64,000 bases of DNA. Origin: Bolinopsis microptera. Its lineage: Eukaryota; Ctenophora; Tentaculata; Lobata; Bolinopsidae. The notes beneath the pieces were generated by a model. That model saw nothing but the letters and a program-made list of their open reading frames with translations. It did no database searches and was not told the origin of the DNA. Position numbers and translations under genes: made by a program. This document shows, piece after piece, positions 21,401 through 31,283 of this stretch (position 1 is its first letter; every line of letters begins with the position of its first letter). The DNA lies in NCBI RefSeq assembly GCF_026151205.1, contig NC_087075.1, positions 13,467,628 through 13,531,627 of the forward strand, in the 5' to 3' direction.

Positions 21401-24400
21401 TGTTGTTGTTCACATACTAAATATTGCTGCTGTAATTAAGTTAAGTACCTGTTGTTGTTCACATACTAAATATTGCTGCTGTAATTAAGTTAAGTACCTG
21501 TTGTTGTTCACATACTAAATATTGCTGCTGTAATTAAGTTAAGTACCTGTTGTTGTTCACATACTAAATATTGCTGCTGTAATTAAGTTAAGTACCTGTT
21601 GTTGTTCACATACTAAATATTGCTGCTGTAATTAAGTTAAGTACCTGTTGTTGTTCACATACTAAATATTGCTGCTGTAATTAAGTTAAGTACCTGTTGT
21701 TGTTCACATACTAAATATTGCTGCTGTAACTAAGTTAAGTACCTGTTGTTGTTCACATACTAAATATTGCTGCTGTAATTAGGTTAAGTACCTGTTGTTG
21801 TTCACATACTAAATATTGCTGCTGTAATTAAGTTAAGTACCTGTTGTTGTTCACATACTAAATATTGCTGCTGTAATTAAGTTAAGTACCTGTTGTTGTT
21901 CACATACTAAATATTGCTGCTGTAATTAAGTTAAGTACCTGTTGTTGTTCACATACTAAATATTGCTGCTGTAATTAAGTTAAGTACCTGTTGTTGTTCA
22001 CATACTAAATATTGCTGCTGTAATTAAGTTAAGTACCTGTTGTTGTTCACACACTAAATATTGCTGCTGTAATTAAGTTAAGTACCTGTTGTTGTTCACA
22101 TACTAAATATTGCTGCTGTAATTAAGTTAAGTACCTGTTGTTGTTCATATACTAAATATTGCTGCTGTAATTAAGTTAAGTACCTGTTGTTGTTCACATA
22201 CTAAATATTGCTGCTGTAATTAAGTTAAGTACCTGTTGTTGTTCACATACTAAATATTGCTGCTGTAATTAAGTTAAGTACCTGTTGTTGTTCACATACT
22301 AAATATTGCTGCTGTAATTAAGTTAAGTACCTGTTGTTGTTCACATACTAAATATTGCTGCTGTAATTAAGTTAAGTACTTGTTGTTGTTCACATACTAA
22401 ATATTGCTGCTGTAATTAAGTTAAGTACCTGTTGTTGTTCACATACTAAATATTGCTGCTGTAATTAAGTTAAGTACTTGTTGTTGTTCACATACTAAAT
22501 ATTGCTGCTGTAATTAAGTTAAGTACCTGTTGTTGTTCACTTACTAAATATTGCTGCTGTCATTAAGTTAAGTACCTGTTGTTGTTCACATACTAAATAT
22601 TGCTGCTGTAATTAAGTTAAGTACCTGTTGTTGTTCACATACTAAATATTGCTGCTGTAATTAAGTTAAGTACCTGTTGTTGTTCACATACTAAATATTG
22701 CTGCTGTAATTAAGTTAAGTACCTGTTGTTGTTCACATACTAAATATTGCTGCTGTAATTAAGTTAAGTACCTGTTGTTGTTCACATACTAAATATTGCT
22801 GCTGTAATTAAGTTAAGTACCTGTTGTTGTTCACATACTAAATATTGCTGCTGTAATTAAGTTAAGTACCTGTTGTTGTTCACATACTAAATATTACTGC
22901 TGTAATTAAGTTAAGTACCTGTTGTTGTTCACATACTAAATATTGCTGCTGTAATTAAGTTAAGTACCTGTTGTTGTTCACAGATAAGTCCTGACTGTTT
23001 GGTGCTCTCAGGGCCCGTTACTATAGCAGAACCAAAGTATCTCACAGGATAGTCCACCCCTCGTAACATCTCCTCTTTGGAGTGTAACCACTTCTCTTCA
23101 GCTGCTGTCTTAGGCTTCCTATCCTTCTTCTGGGATCAGGTTACAAGCTTAGCAAACTGTATTATGAAGGAGCAAACTGTCGGTTCCAATTTAAACAAAG
23201 TCCCACAGTAGTTGAACTATTTTTGTTGTTTGAACATTCGGAGAAAGATATTTCATGATACTGAATATTATTATAACTTAGTAGTATTATAGTAATATTA
23301 TAGTAGTAATGGTATGATTGTAGTAATAGTAAACCCGTTTCTCGGCCTCGTCAAAAGAACTCTGCAGTGTCCTTAGGTCTCTGATAGACCTCATTATTCT
23401 CTTCCTGTGCCCAATAGGCTCAATAGTAAGGATACTCGTCAACTCTACCTCCCAAATCTCCAGAACCCTGCTCACTGAACCTGGAAACAGTAAATGAGAG
23501 TTACATTTAGGGTTAGTTACTGAATAGTCAGGTTAAGAGGGGGTATCACTCCAGAACCTCTGTTCTTAGTTGGACGGAAAAGGGCCTTAATAAGATGATT
23601 TGATTGATTGGGAACCAGCTTTGTTTACTGGTTAATGTTTACTCAAGTATTTATACATACAATTATATAGAATAGTTATATACCTAAATCTGCTAATATA
23701 AAACCATAATAACTCTAAAAATATACACTGCACAAAATTATGGACCTGGAAGTAAGACTAAATACTTCAGAGCTTAATACACAAATCAAAACAAAATTCT
23801 AGAAGACTGATAGTCTTGTGTTGAAAGACGAATATGATTTAGAAGCTTATCAAAAAATTAAAATCTTAGCGAGCCACGAATCCATAATCCAACAAACTCT
23901 GTCTTAACACATTTCAAACAACAGTTTTGTCCACACTACACACTTTGCCTCCTTTAATGAAGTGTCTCTTATCTGGCTCGTCGTTCGATCTCTTCTTGAG
24001 TTCTAAAACAAGCTTTTGCTGTTCGGCACGTTCCTCTGGAGACCTATCCGGACTGATGAAGACTTTACCGAAATGCTCCGAGCTACGGAGATGCCTTGCT
24101 CTAGTCAAAATCTGCTGCACAATTGTAGAGCTCGTCAAAGTCACCTTAACAGGTCTATCAGCCACCTGTTTCTTATCCTTGGATTTGATCAAACCAATTC
24201 TGCTAGCTTCTATTTTTGGCTTTTCACCAAGTTCCAACAACACTTGACCGACCTTGTCACATAACAGCTCACCTTTCTCTTCTTTAAGACCAAACAACAT
24301 CAGATTCCGACTTCGGTCTCCTTCTGCTACAACATCCTTAATGACATTCTTCAAGATGTTTCTATCCGAATCCAACAAAGGACCTGCTGTTGAGGTTTTT

Positions 24401-25790
24401 GATTCCTTTACCGCGGCGCTGTATGTCTTTAACTCGGATTTCACAGTATTCTCAACTGATGCTACAACCTCAGTTTTCAGGTAATCAAGCTGCTCGTCTT
24501 TGGCAGCTAGCAGCTCTTTCTGCAATACAATTAGTGTCCCCTGGCTGTCAATTACATCGGAGTGCAATTTCTGGTTATAATTCTCCATCTGATCAATGTA
24601 CAATGATTGCCTATACATAATTTGTAACGCAGAATTGAGTTTCTGAGCCATGACTTCCCTAGTGATTTCTCTTCTACCAGTGAAAGCCTGAGCTACACAC
24701 GCGTTAACATGATTTGATTTAACAAGCTGGAGAGTTTTCCGGATCCATTCAGCTCCATCATCTCTCACTTCATCAAGCTTATAAGCCACGTATTTCTCAG
24801 ATTTATACATCACACAACCACGGCACCGGTTAAACAAGCAAGTTTTATCAACGTAATGATAAGTAACTGATAAGCGAGCAACAACGTATTGAAAAGTGTA
24901 TTTACTGAACTGCCAGGGAATATCGTCTAATTAATTAATTAAAAAAGTGTAGTGGAAAGAAAACAAAAATCTAAAAAAGATAACTAACCCATTCTACAGC
25001 TGATAAACTTGTTGAGGTATTTGCTGAGGTGGATTGAGGTTAACCACTCCTCCACCGTTTCAGGGACTGAGCCGTGCTGAAAGTTTTCTAAATCTTCCTC
25101 TACCGACTTAAATAACTTTCTGAAAAAGTTATTGCAAATAAGTTTAAGTATCGATATTATTAATTATCATGATCTGAAGAAGTTAAAGATAACTTTTAGT
25201 ATCGATAATATTCATGATCTAAGACGATGGACCGAACAGAAGTTGGACTAGACGATGTAAAGGAACAATCATACCGAAACTACACTGTAGTTACTAGTTA
25301 CTAGTTATTAGTTATTAGTTACTAGTTACTAGTTACTAGTTACTAGTTACTACAGGATTAAAATCGCACCTCTTAACTTTATCGTTGTTTATCCCCATGG
25401 CAGCGAGGTCTTCTTTAGAGATAACCTGTCGTATAAAGTCAATGTGGTCCCACCCGTTCAACTCTAACATAGTCTGAATCTCCGGTAGCTCTAGTTTCAC
25501 TAGCCACTCCTCCAACGACTTGTCTGAAATAGAGCTATTTATACTACTTACTTTAGTAGCATTCGAAAAAAAATCAACATTAGTATTCTTTGATTTGATA
25601 TATTCCTCGAATGAGTGGTGATAGTAAGTCATGCTAAAAAGAATTATCTCGATCGGGCTCTCAGTGACTGAGCTACAAACTACAAAGGCCAACGTATGTA
25701 AACTGACTTTGCCCCCCCCTCATTACTACCTTCAAAAAGATGTTCATCTGTCATGGAAATATCCGCTAGGATGTCCAGTAACGTAGCCAT
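15324..25790 (-). CDS. SAM-SAM-PTB adaptor protein (ANKS1/Odin-like domain order)
   Basis: Cytoplasmic signalling adaptor: SAM domains mediate polymer or Eph-type interactions, and the PTB domain binds NPxY-type peptides. Exons in order: 25730-25790, 25370-25523, 24989-25119, 23335-23480, 22968-23129, 20340-20454, 20057-20166, 19765-19834 and probably 15324-15496. Total 1,122 nt, divisible by three. SAM1: SLEEWLVKLELPEIQTMLEL to GINNDKVKR. SAM2: TVEEWLTSIHLSKYLNKFIS to IGHRKRIMRSIRDLRTLQ. PTB: VDYPVRYFGSAIVTG, FRLRISASGVELID, ISFVSRDKSNLLVFSF, CHVFKAHTR and helix AQSFEVAFQLKHE. SAM-SAM-PTB is the C-terminal layout of ANKS1 proteins; no ankyrin repeats are visible. ATG at 25,790 (MATLLDILADIS) is one possible start; the exon could also be internal, because TATATCTAG before TAACC fits an acceptor in matching phase. 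Confidence 0.85.
15497..16250. other. Intron or intergenic, no signal
   Basis: AT-rich, short overlapping ORFs on both strands without recognisable protein character. 15,540-15,590 has a second partly open frame that could be an alternative exon but lacks phase support. Confidence 0.5.
16270..18100. repeat. Cluster of a GC-rich dispersed repeat in both orientations
   Basis: A roughly 110-bp sequence starting TTCACGATGTCAATCCTTCG and ending near GACCCAGTAGTGCATCGCGC occurs at about 16,786-16,900, 16,950-17,076 and 17,984-18,090. A partial copy lies at 16,690, and an inverted relative at about 17,398-17,515. GCGCGCGCTACTTCG is repeated at 16,297 and 16,355. CpG-rich pieces in an AT-rich background suggest a mobile repeat family; no coding capacity or tRNA-like promoter was recognised. 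Confidence 0.65.
17082..17871. mobile_element. Possible nonautonomous TTAA-flanked DNA transposon
   Basis: The left end TTAACGAGTGATACTGAGATACTCGTAAAATATTTA and the right end, read inverted, TTAACGGGTGATACTCGTAAAAC match imperfectly over about 60 bp including GACGAG-rich inner parts. Both ends lie at TTAA. A third copy of the same terminus begins at 19,883. TTAA target sites are typical of piggyBac-like elements, but no transposase is present and the 790-bp interval is not proven to be one element. Confidence 0.45.
18101..19764. other. Intron region with repeat fragments
   Basis: No coding exon recognised. It contains TCACGTGA-type sites near 18,288, 18,482 and 19,678, a 23-bp direct duplication (GAGCCATTTCCGTCATATTG near 18,995 and 19,045) next to inverted GGCCGAGGAG/CTCCTCGGCC, and several A/T tracts. 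Confidence 0.5.
19765..20454 (-). CDS. PTB domain, second half (three exons)
   Basis: Exons 20340-20454, 20057-20166 and 19765-19834 encode FRLRISASGVELIDKQTHT, then HIEDISFVSRDKSNLLVFSF, CHVFKAHTR, and the C-terminal helix NQAYEACSTIAQSFEVAFQL. This is the normal order of PTB strands 3 to 7 and the closing helix, where the SFEVAFQL surface contacts the bound peptide. Acceptors TCATTCAG, ACTCGCAG and CCCTCAG and donors GTGCGT, GTGAGA and GTAATG are all consistent, with phases 0/1/0. Confidence 0.88.
19883..19975 (+). repeat. Third copy of the TTAACGGGTGATACTCG terminus
   Basis: Starts TTAACGGGTGATACTCGT and shares CGACGAGTCCAACT with the inverted copy at 17,785-17,871. It overlaps the end of the intron between the last two PTB exons, so the solo end is intronic. 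Confidence 0.6.
20616..22967. repeat. 49-bp array repeating the PTB exon donor
   Basis: 48 copies of exactly 49 bp (2,352 bp). It starts at the base after the exon at 22,968-23,129. On the minus strand each unit reads GTACTTAACTTAATTACAG (19 nt) then a 30-nt stretch that translates QQYLVCEQQQ and ends with the same GAACAACAACAG and GTACTT donor as the exon itself (SGLICEQQQ). Copies differ by single substitutions, including one creating TAA in the exon-like part. The 19-nt spacer is too short for a normal intron. Confidence 0.95.
22968..25790 (-). CDS. SAM1, SAM2 and PTB first half (five exons)
   Basis: 25730-25790 (MATLLDILADISMTDEHLFE), 25370-25523 (SAM1), 24989-25119 and 23335-23480 (SAM2 split between MG and SVSR), 22968-23129 (PTB start, EEKWLHSKEEMLRGVDYPVR). 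Junction codons complete cleanly: G+AC, AG+A, G+GT, then phase 0. The SAM2 exon uses a GTTTAC donor and the SAM2 first half uses GTTAGT, both weak. A lone retrotransposon ORF lies in the SAM2 intron, and the PTB exon is followed immediately by the 49-bp array. Confidence 0.88.
23914..24837 (-). CDS. Retrotransposon ORF1-like protein, solo copy in an intron
   Basis: 307 codons, intact, in the intron splitting SAM2 and in the same orientation as the gene. N-terminus has CRGCVMYKSEK; residues about 80-150 are coiled-coil-like (YIDQMENYNQKL, LQKELLAAKDEQLDYLKTEV). A C-terminal region with RSRNLMLFGLKEEKGELL, LGEKPKIEASRIG and RHLRSSEHFGKVFISPDRS has the RRM-plus-CTD character of ORF1 proteins of L1/CR1-like LINEs, which bind RNA as nucleic-acid chaperones. 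No reverse transcriptase follows in the remaining 400 bp of intron. It may be a truncated insertion or a domesticated ORF1. The family call rests on motif resemblance. Confidence 0.65.
   Translation of the reverse strand: MFNRCRGCVMYKSEKYVAYKLDEVRDDGAEWIRKTLQLVKSNHVNACVAQAFTGRREITREVMAQKLNSALQIMYRQSLYIDQMENYNQKLHSDVIDSQGTLIVLQKELLAAKDEQLDYLKTEVVASVENTVKSELKTYSAAVKESKTSTAGPLLDSDRNILKNVIKDVVAEGDRSRNLMLFGLKEEKGELLCDKVGQVLLELGEKPKIEASRIGLIKSKDKKQVADRPVKVTLTSSTIVQQILTRARHLRSSEHFGKVFISPDRSPEERAEQQKLVLELKKRSNDEPDKRHFIKGGKVCSVDKTVV
25285..25352. repeat. 7-bp CTAGTTA short array
   Basis: About nine copies of TTACTAG/TTATTAG units starting about 20 nt past the SAM1 exon donor (GTGCGA at 25,369). Confidence 0.9.
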
Positions 25791-25955
25791 GGTTACTAGA
25801 TATACACATGTTATCTACTAGATATAACATGTCTTCCAAAGTCCAAACGATAATATTTATTATAATAAACTGTATGTTGAAAGAAAGAAAAGTCCGATTT
25901 ATACAATTTCACGTCCAGTTGAACGTTCGGTCGACGAGAAAATATATTTAGCGGT

Positions 25956-26859
25956 CAGTGCTGCACGCCGCAGTTTATTTTCAAAACGGCAGCGGCGTGG
26001 TTAAAATCGTCGGCGGTGGTAGTGTAATCGGCGTGAGGTCACGTGATTTCGCAGATTAAATTTTCCTCTAGAATAATGCCATGTGGAGAGCAATTTTTAA
26101 CAGTTTTGAATTTGGACACGAGGCTCGTAATATCTGTGAGTTCATTTTCACAGAAGAAAATGGCTTATAGTTCTAATGTACCGTCACAATAGTGACTTTA
26201 AATATACTCAAACACTAAAATGTATCTGTTGCATATTCAAACGATTGAGACAACTGAAATAGCCATATAACAGTAGAAGCGTTCGGAGCTTTTAAAAATT
26301 TTATAAATAAATAAACATAATAATATCAACTATCAGAATAACTGATAAACAATCTATCTACTGATAAACAATACTGATAAACTACCAATTACCATGGTAA
26401 TTAACTACTGGTAAAAACACTCAGAAACATATCTGAAGCTAACGTTCGATGCACAACTTTACCAAATCCCAATTCTCGTGCACATATAACTGATGCTTAA
26501 AATTATTACTTCCAATACTTGAACGTCGGGAAGATATAATGAGTCCAGAGGATGACCACACTCTCTCTGTATCAGAGCTCTGGTCGATTACAACTGTCTG
26601 TATCGCTTGAGGAAGAAGTTTACAAACATCTATCCGCATATCGTGCGAAATTGCTAGGACAAACTGTAAAATTAACGGGCTGTGTCTTTAAATAGTCCTC
26701 CCAACGACCTCAATTTTTTAAACGACAGATCAAGAAAAGCTGCCAGCTAATGTAGTCCAGTACTATGCAGTTTGCTGTCCCATTGCAGCATCATTTTAGC
26801 GTTTGAAAACGGCGGCGGCGGCGTGGCCGGAAAATCATCGGCAGCGGAGTGCAGCACTG
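25956..26859. mobile_element. hAT-family DNA transposon, 904 bp, with perfect 8-bp target duplication
   Basis: The left end begins CAGTGCTGCACGCCGC and the right end is its inverted partner GCGGAGTGCAGCACTG. The identical 8-mer TTAGCGGT lies on both sides (25,948-25,955 and 26,860-26,867), the target duplication length of hAT elements. Subterminal GCGGCG-rich blocks are also inverted. Only a short transposase remnant is inside, so it is nonautonomous. It lies 165 bp upstream of the first SAM-SAM-PTB exon at 25,790, in the putative promoter or an intron. Confidence 0.9.
26439..26639 (-). pseudogene. hAT transposase C-terminal dimerisation remnant
   Basis: A 66-residue open stretch inside the 904-bp element. 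It contains TERVWSSSGLIISSRRSSIG followed by NNFKHQLYVHENWDLV, which follows the ERxFSxxGxI...R...N...L..HEN pattern of the hAT C-terminal dimerisation region. Catalytic regions are absent, so this is a deletion derivative of an autonomous element. Confidence 0.7.
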
Positions 26860-26961
26860 TTAGCGGTAAAAATGCTCCAAAGGAATGGCATAAGAATTTT
26901 ACAACACTGAAGGTGGAGCTTTTCAAAACATTAATAAACCTAATTTTCTATAAGTAAACGT

Positions 26962-28195
26962 GCAGTTAAGAATGACTAAGTAGAGCAGCTTGATCTACAC
27001 TAGTGAAGAGAATGATTAAGTAGAGCAGCTTGATCTAGTGAAGAGAATGACTAAGTAGAGCAGCTTGATCTACACTAGGGAAGAGAATGACTAAGTAGAG
27101 CAGCTTGATCTAGTGAAGAGAATGATTAAGTAGAGCAGCTTGATCTAGTGAAGAGAATGACTAAGTAGAGCAGCTTGATCTACACTAGTGAAGAGAATGA
27201 TTAAGTAGAGCAGCTTGATCTAGTGAAGAGAATGACTAAGTAGAGCAGCTTGATCTACACTAGTGAAGAGAATGACTAAGTAGAGCAGCTTGATCTAGTG
27301 AAGAGAATGACTAAGTAGAGCAGCTTGATCTACACTAGGGAAGAGAATGACTAAGTAGAGCAGCTTGATCTAGTGAAGAGAATGACTAAGTAGAGCAGCT
27401 TGATCTAGTGAAGAGAATGACTAAGTAGAGCAGCTTGATCTACACTAGTGAAGAGAATGACTAAGTAGAGCAGCTTGATCTAGTGAAGAGAATGACTAAG
27501 TAGAGCAGCTTGATCTAGTGAAGAGAATGACTAAGTAGAGCAGCTTGATCTAGTGAAGAGAATGACTAAGTAGAACAGCTTGATCTAGTGAAGAGAATGA
27601 CTAAGTAGAGCAGCTTGATCTACACTAGTGAAGAGAATGATTAAGTAGAGCAGCTTGATCTAGTGAAGAGAATGACTAAGTAGAGCAGCTTGATCTACAC
27701 TAGTGAAGAGAATGAATAAGTAGAGCTGCTTGATCTACACTAGTGAAGAGAACACTACTAAATAGAGCAGCTTGATCTACACTAGTGAAGAGAATGACTA
27801 AGTAGAGCAGCTTGATCTAGTGAAGAGAATGACTAAGTAGAGCAGCTTGATCTAGTGAAGAGAATGACTTAGTATAGCTGCTTGATCTAGTGAAGAGAAT
27901 GACTAAGTAGAGCAGCTTGATCTACACTAGTGAAGAGAATGACTAAGTAGAGCAGCTTGATCTACACTAGTGAAGAGAATGACTAAGTAGAGCAGCTTGA
28001 TCTACACTAGTGAAGAGAATGACTAAGTAGAGCAGCTTGATCTACACTAGTGAAGAGAATGATGACTAAGTAGAGCAGCTTGATCTACACTAGTGAAGAG
28101 AATGATGACTAAGTAGAGCAGCTTGATCTACACTAGTGAAGAGAATGATGACTAAGTAGAGCAGCTTGATCTACACTAGTGAAGAGAACGCTACT
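26962..28195. repeat. 35/40-bp alternating minisatellite
   Basis: About 34 copies of GACTAAGTAGAGCAGCTTGATCTA-type units in two lengths, with and without a CACTA insertion before GTGAAGAGAAT. Short and long units alternate on the left and become uniformly long on the right (from about 27,890), the last ones with an extra ATG. Not adjacent to a recognised exon. Confidence 0.95.
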
Positions 28196-28200
28196 AAATT

Positions 28201-28693
28201 GACCTGCCAACCCCCCTAAAGGGACACAAGACACCAATTAGTTTCACTTCAATAAACTTATTTAGCACGGGTGGCATTCAATTTACTTCGTAGTTACAAC
28301 TAGAATACGTTACATAGTCTGATTGAGCACGGTAAATTACTAGCTACTGTCTGATAACACATACCTAGATGATTGGATGAAACGACACATTATTTTCCGA
28401 GGAGAGAACTACTTGTTATTTAGCCACCAAATATTGGAAAATAATAACTAAATAATGGAAATAAAATAAACTTGAAATTAGTTGACTGGACAGAATGTTC
28501 TAATAATCTAATATTGACAATAATTATAAAAAGATCCAGCAGATAAACTACGTGATTTTTGCTAAATAAAATAATTTACCAGTTTTACGAGTGTCACTAA
28601 CAAAGCCAGGTTAGATTTACACGTAGCCTGTAACACACTGTAACATTACGTAGAAATAAGGCTTTAGAAAATGTAAGCAGTGTTATAACCTAC
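28201..28693. other. No feature recognised
   Basis: AT-rich sequence between the 35/40-bp array and the candidate exon; no open frame, repeat or splice pair of note. Confidence 0.5.
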
Positions 28694-28823
28694 CTTTATA
28701 GAGATCACATTGAACAACTGTTCCTGTTGTTAGAGTGACAACATTCGGCGTTGCTAGGGTGGCTGCATTTTGTGTAGCTAGGGTAAAAACGACGCCGTCA
28801 ATCTTAAAGGAAGACCTGCCCAT
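28694..28823 (-). CDS. Candidate exon, possibly first coding exon of SAM-SAM-PTB gene
   Basis: An ATG at 28,823 opens a frame MGRSSFKIDGVVFTLATQNA continuing through NVVTLTTGTVVQCDLYK to a GTAGGT donor, 43 codons plus one base. That phase matches an acceptor just before TAACCATGG at 25,793, so it could join the SAM1-linker exon. Alternatively a pyrimidine-rich acceptor at 28,816 makes it an internal exon needing phase 2. Joined directly to the exon at 33,061 it meets an early stop. No family recognised. Confidence 0.35.
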
Positions 28824-31283
28824 AACAGCAAAAAACGACCGGGAAATGAAAACGGAGAATAAAACCTCCTGAATATTCAGTGGCTAGACGCTAGTTCACA
28901 GTAGCTATAGTGGTATAGTGTATACTGGCTAGTGAATAGTGGCTAGTGAATAGTGGCTAGTGGATAGTGGTATACTATGTGAAGTTTCCATTTTTTACGT
29001 AAACAAAGCGAGGACTTTATATATAGAGGCCCGTACTAACAATAAGGTGTGTTTCCATTATAGTGTGTATCCTGGACAAGTATGTATAATCTATAGTGTG
29101 TACTGTTACCTAATACTTCATGGAATGCAAGGGAACTCTTCTGTAACATTTATAGCGTTAGGCTTTGTAAAACTGTTTCTGCAAAGTTTTGCAAAATATA
29201 TGTTGAACCAGATATATAATTTCTAACAAATATGGTCCAAATAAAGATTTGTTGCACTACATTTAAAACCAGCTACAAAGAAAAATAATATAAATAATAA
29301 CAACTTCCAGTAATGCGGAGGAAACCGTGAGTACTTTAGTGCAATCCAAGAAATAGAATGAAATGTTGCACTTATAGACTCTCAGCAAACCACTTACTGA
29401 TTACTAGTACCACTTACTATAAAGGAGTATATGGCTATCTATTTAACACAAATAAGTAGTATGGATATCAAGGAGCGGGAAATATGGCACTGTTTTCAGA
29501 AACTATTCCATTACGTAACTAAAACTCTAAAAGCATTGTAAATCTATTTGACTGCGCGAACTCATCAAGGTTTTGTCTTGGCCTCATTAAATTTGATACT
29601 CGTTCTGAGTCTACACACTTGTTACGTTGTTTCACATGGTCGCAACGTTGTAACGGTTACTGATCAATTAGGGCTGTCTTTCGTATTGAACCCTGCTGAT
29701 CAACACTGGAATATACAACACAATTATAGAGATAACTTCTCCACTAATAAAGTAATAACTAAACGATAACGGTGTTATTATACTTATAGTGTAATTACAT
29801 TGTTACAGCGTTATCATATTGTTCCCTGGTATTAAAACTTACGATGTTAACGGTACGATCATTTATATAAGCATTTATATGTTTATACCACCATTACCAA
29901 TAAAATACTTCTTAAGTAAATAATTCTTAAGGGCGGAAAAAAGTCTTAGCCAGAAAAATTAGGGCCGGACAAATTACTAAATTAGGGCTAATAAAGTAGA
30001 TGAATTGCACAAGAACAAAGAAAAGGGATGGGATAAAAACGAAAATAAAAAGTAAGAATTAACTTAGTAATGATCCTAGCTCGCTAACAATATCTAAGTT
30101 TTAAGCAAACAACCTCCTTACATGTAACATGAGTTTGAAATCTTTTAAAAAATAGAGTGAATGAGATCATAACCTTTTATGGGCATCACGTTCACCAATC
30201 ACCATATTTAGCACACATTATACGCTGAGCAAGGTAAACTATTACACAGGAAGTTAAATTCGAAATTAGGTCTAAACATGACCACTCACCGATGCCGGGT
30301 ACAACTAAAACAAACCAAACTTGGAAAATGTGCACTGAGTAAAAGGAAAAATGTGCACTGAGTAAAAGGAAATATTTGCCATAATATATATTCAAGGCAC
30401 GGAGAGACGGTTTACAACAGCACAAATGACACAAAAGAAAACTGGATCATCACACCACATAGGATAATATGAGCATAATATATGAAGGTTAATTATTAAA
30501 GTATTAAGTTGTGATATAGTAAATATAGTAATATTATGATCCTACTGCACACTTCAGGAGTATTATACCTACAAGCCACACTGCTAGCCAATACAACACT
30601 ACCCCCGCTGAAGCGTGACCTAACACGGAGTGTGACAGAAAGGCTTCACACGCTCTTTTAGTGGGGACCTGATAGTATGCATATCCGAATATGCTGATAA
30701 AATCAACCACACAGCAAAGTCAGATATAAATAAGAAAGGAAACTTGTAGTTCCGAGAAGCCCTGGTGAACTTAACATCACTGGACGTTTAGCCGATCAAC
30801 CTAGATCGAGATAAGTCTCCACAATTAAAAACCTAAGAAACAGGGCGCTATCCTGTACTCCTATTATAGCTTAACTATTGACACACGGCGTTGTCGTATA
30901 GCTCTTTTAGTTTTACTATTGAAATGGTAAATTACGTTATTCGTTCCTGGCGTCCAATACTGTGGGAGAGGCAAAAAATAAAACATAACGACTAAGTTTG
31001 GAAATTCACATGTGACAACCACGACTAAATATGGTGTTCATGATCGTGGTAACTATGGTAACATGTAATTCTGAGCGGTATTCAGGAATGAATAACTCTT
31101 ATTATACGTGATTGCACTGCAGAATTGTTGGATTACGTTAAACACCAAAAATAGAAACTATTGAAATTACGTCAGAAGTTGCTGATCCTTTAATTGCTTA
31201 AATCCATTGAATTGAATCTAAAAATCCCTCTTGGCAAGCCAGAAGGGTAGGATTCTAATAGTAATAACCGTGGAGTCTACCGC
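28824..31283. other. Intron or intergenic, with one micro-exon candidate
   Basis: AT-rich. 28,915-28,965 has tandem GTGGCTAGTGAATA. A 15-nt stretch at 30,290-30,304 (minus) lies between a good TTTGTTTTAG acceptor and GTGAGT donor and is phase-neutral. GGTAACTATGGTAAC occurs near 31,048. 30,325-30,370 has a direct duplication of ATGTGCACTGAGTAAAAGGA. No convincing long exon. Confidence 0.45.

Noticed and set aside
20616-22967. Tandem micro-exons of 30 nt in the 49-bp array
   Set aside because: The intervening 19 nt is too short for spliceosomal removal and at least one copy has a nonsense change; treated as a neutral array.
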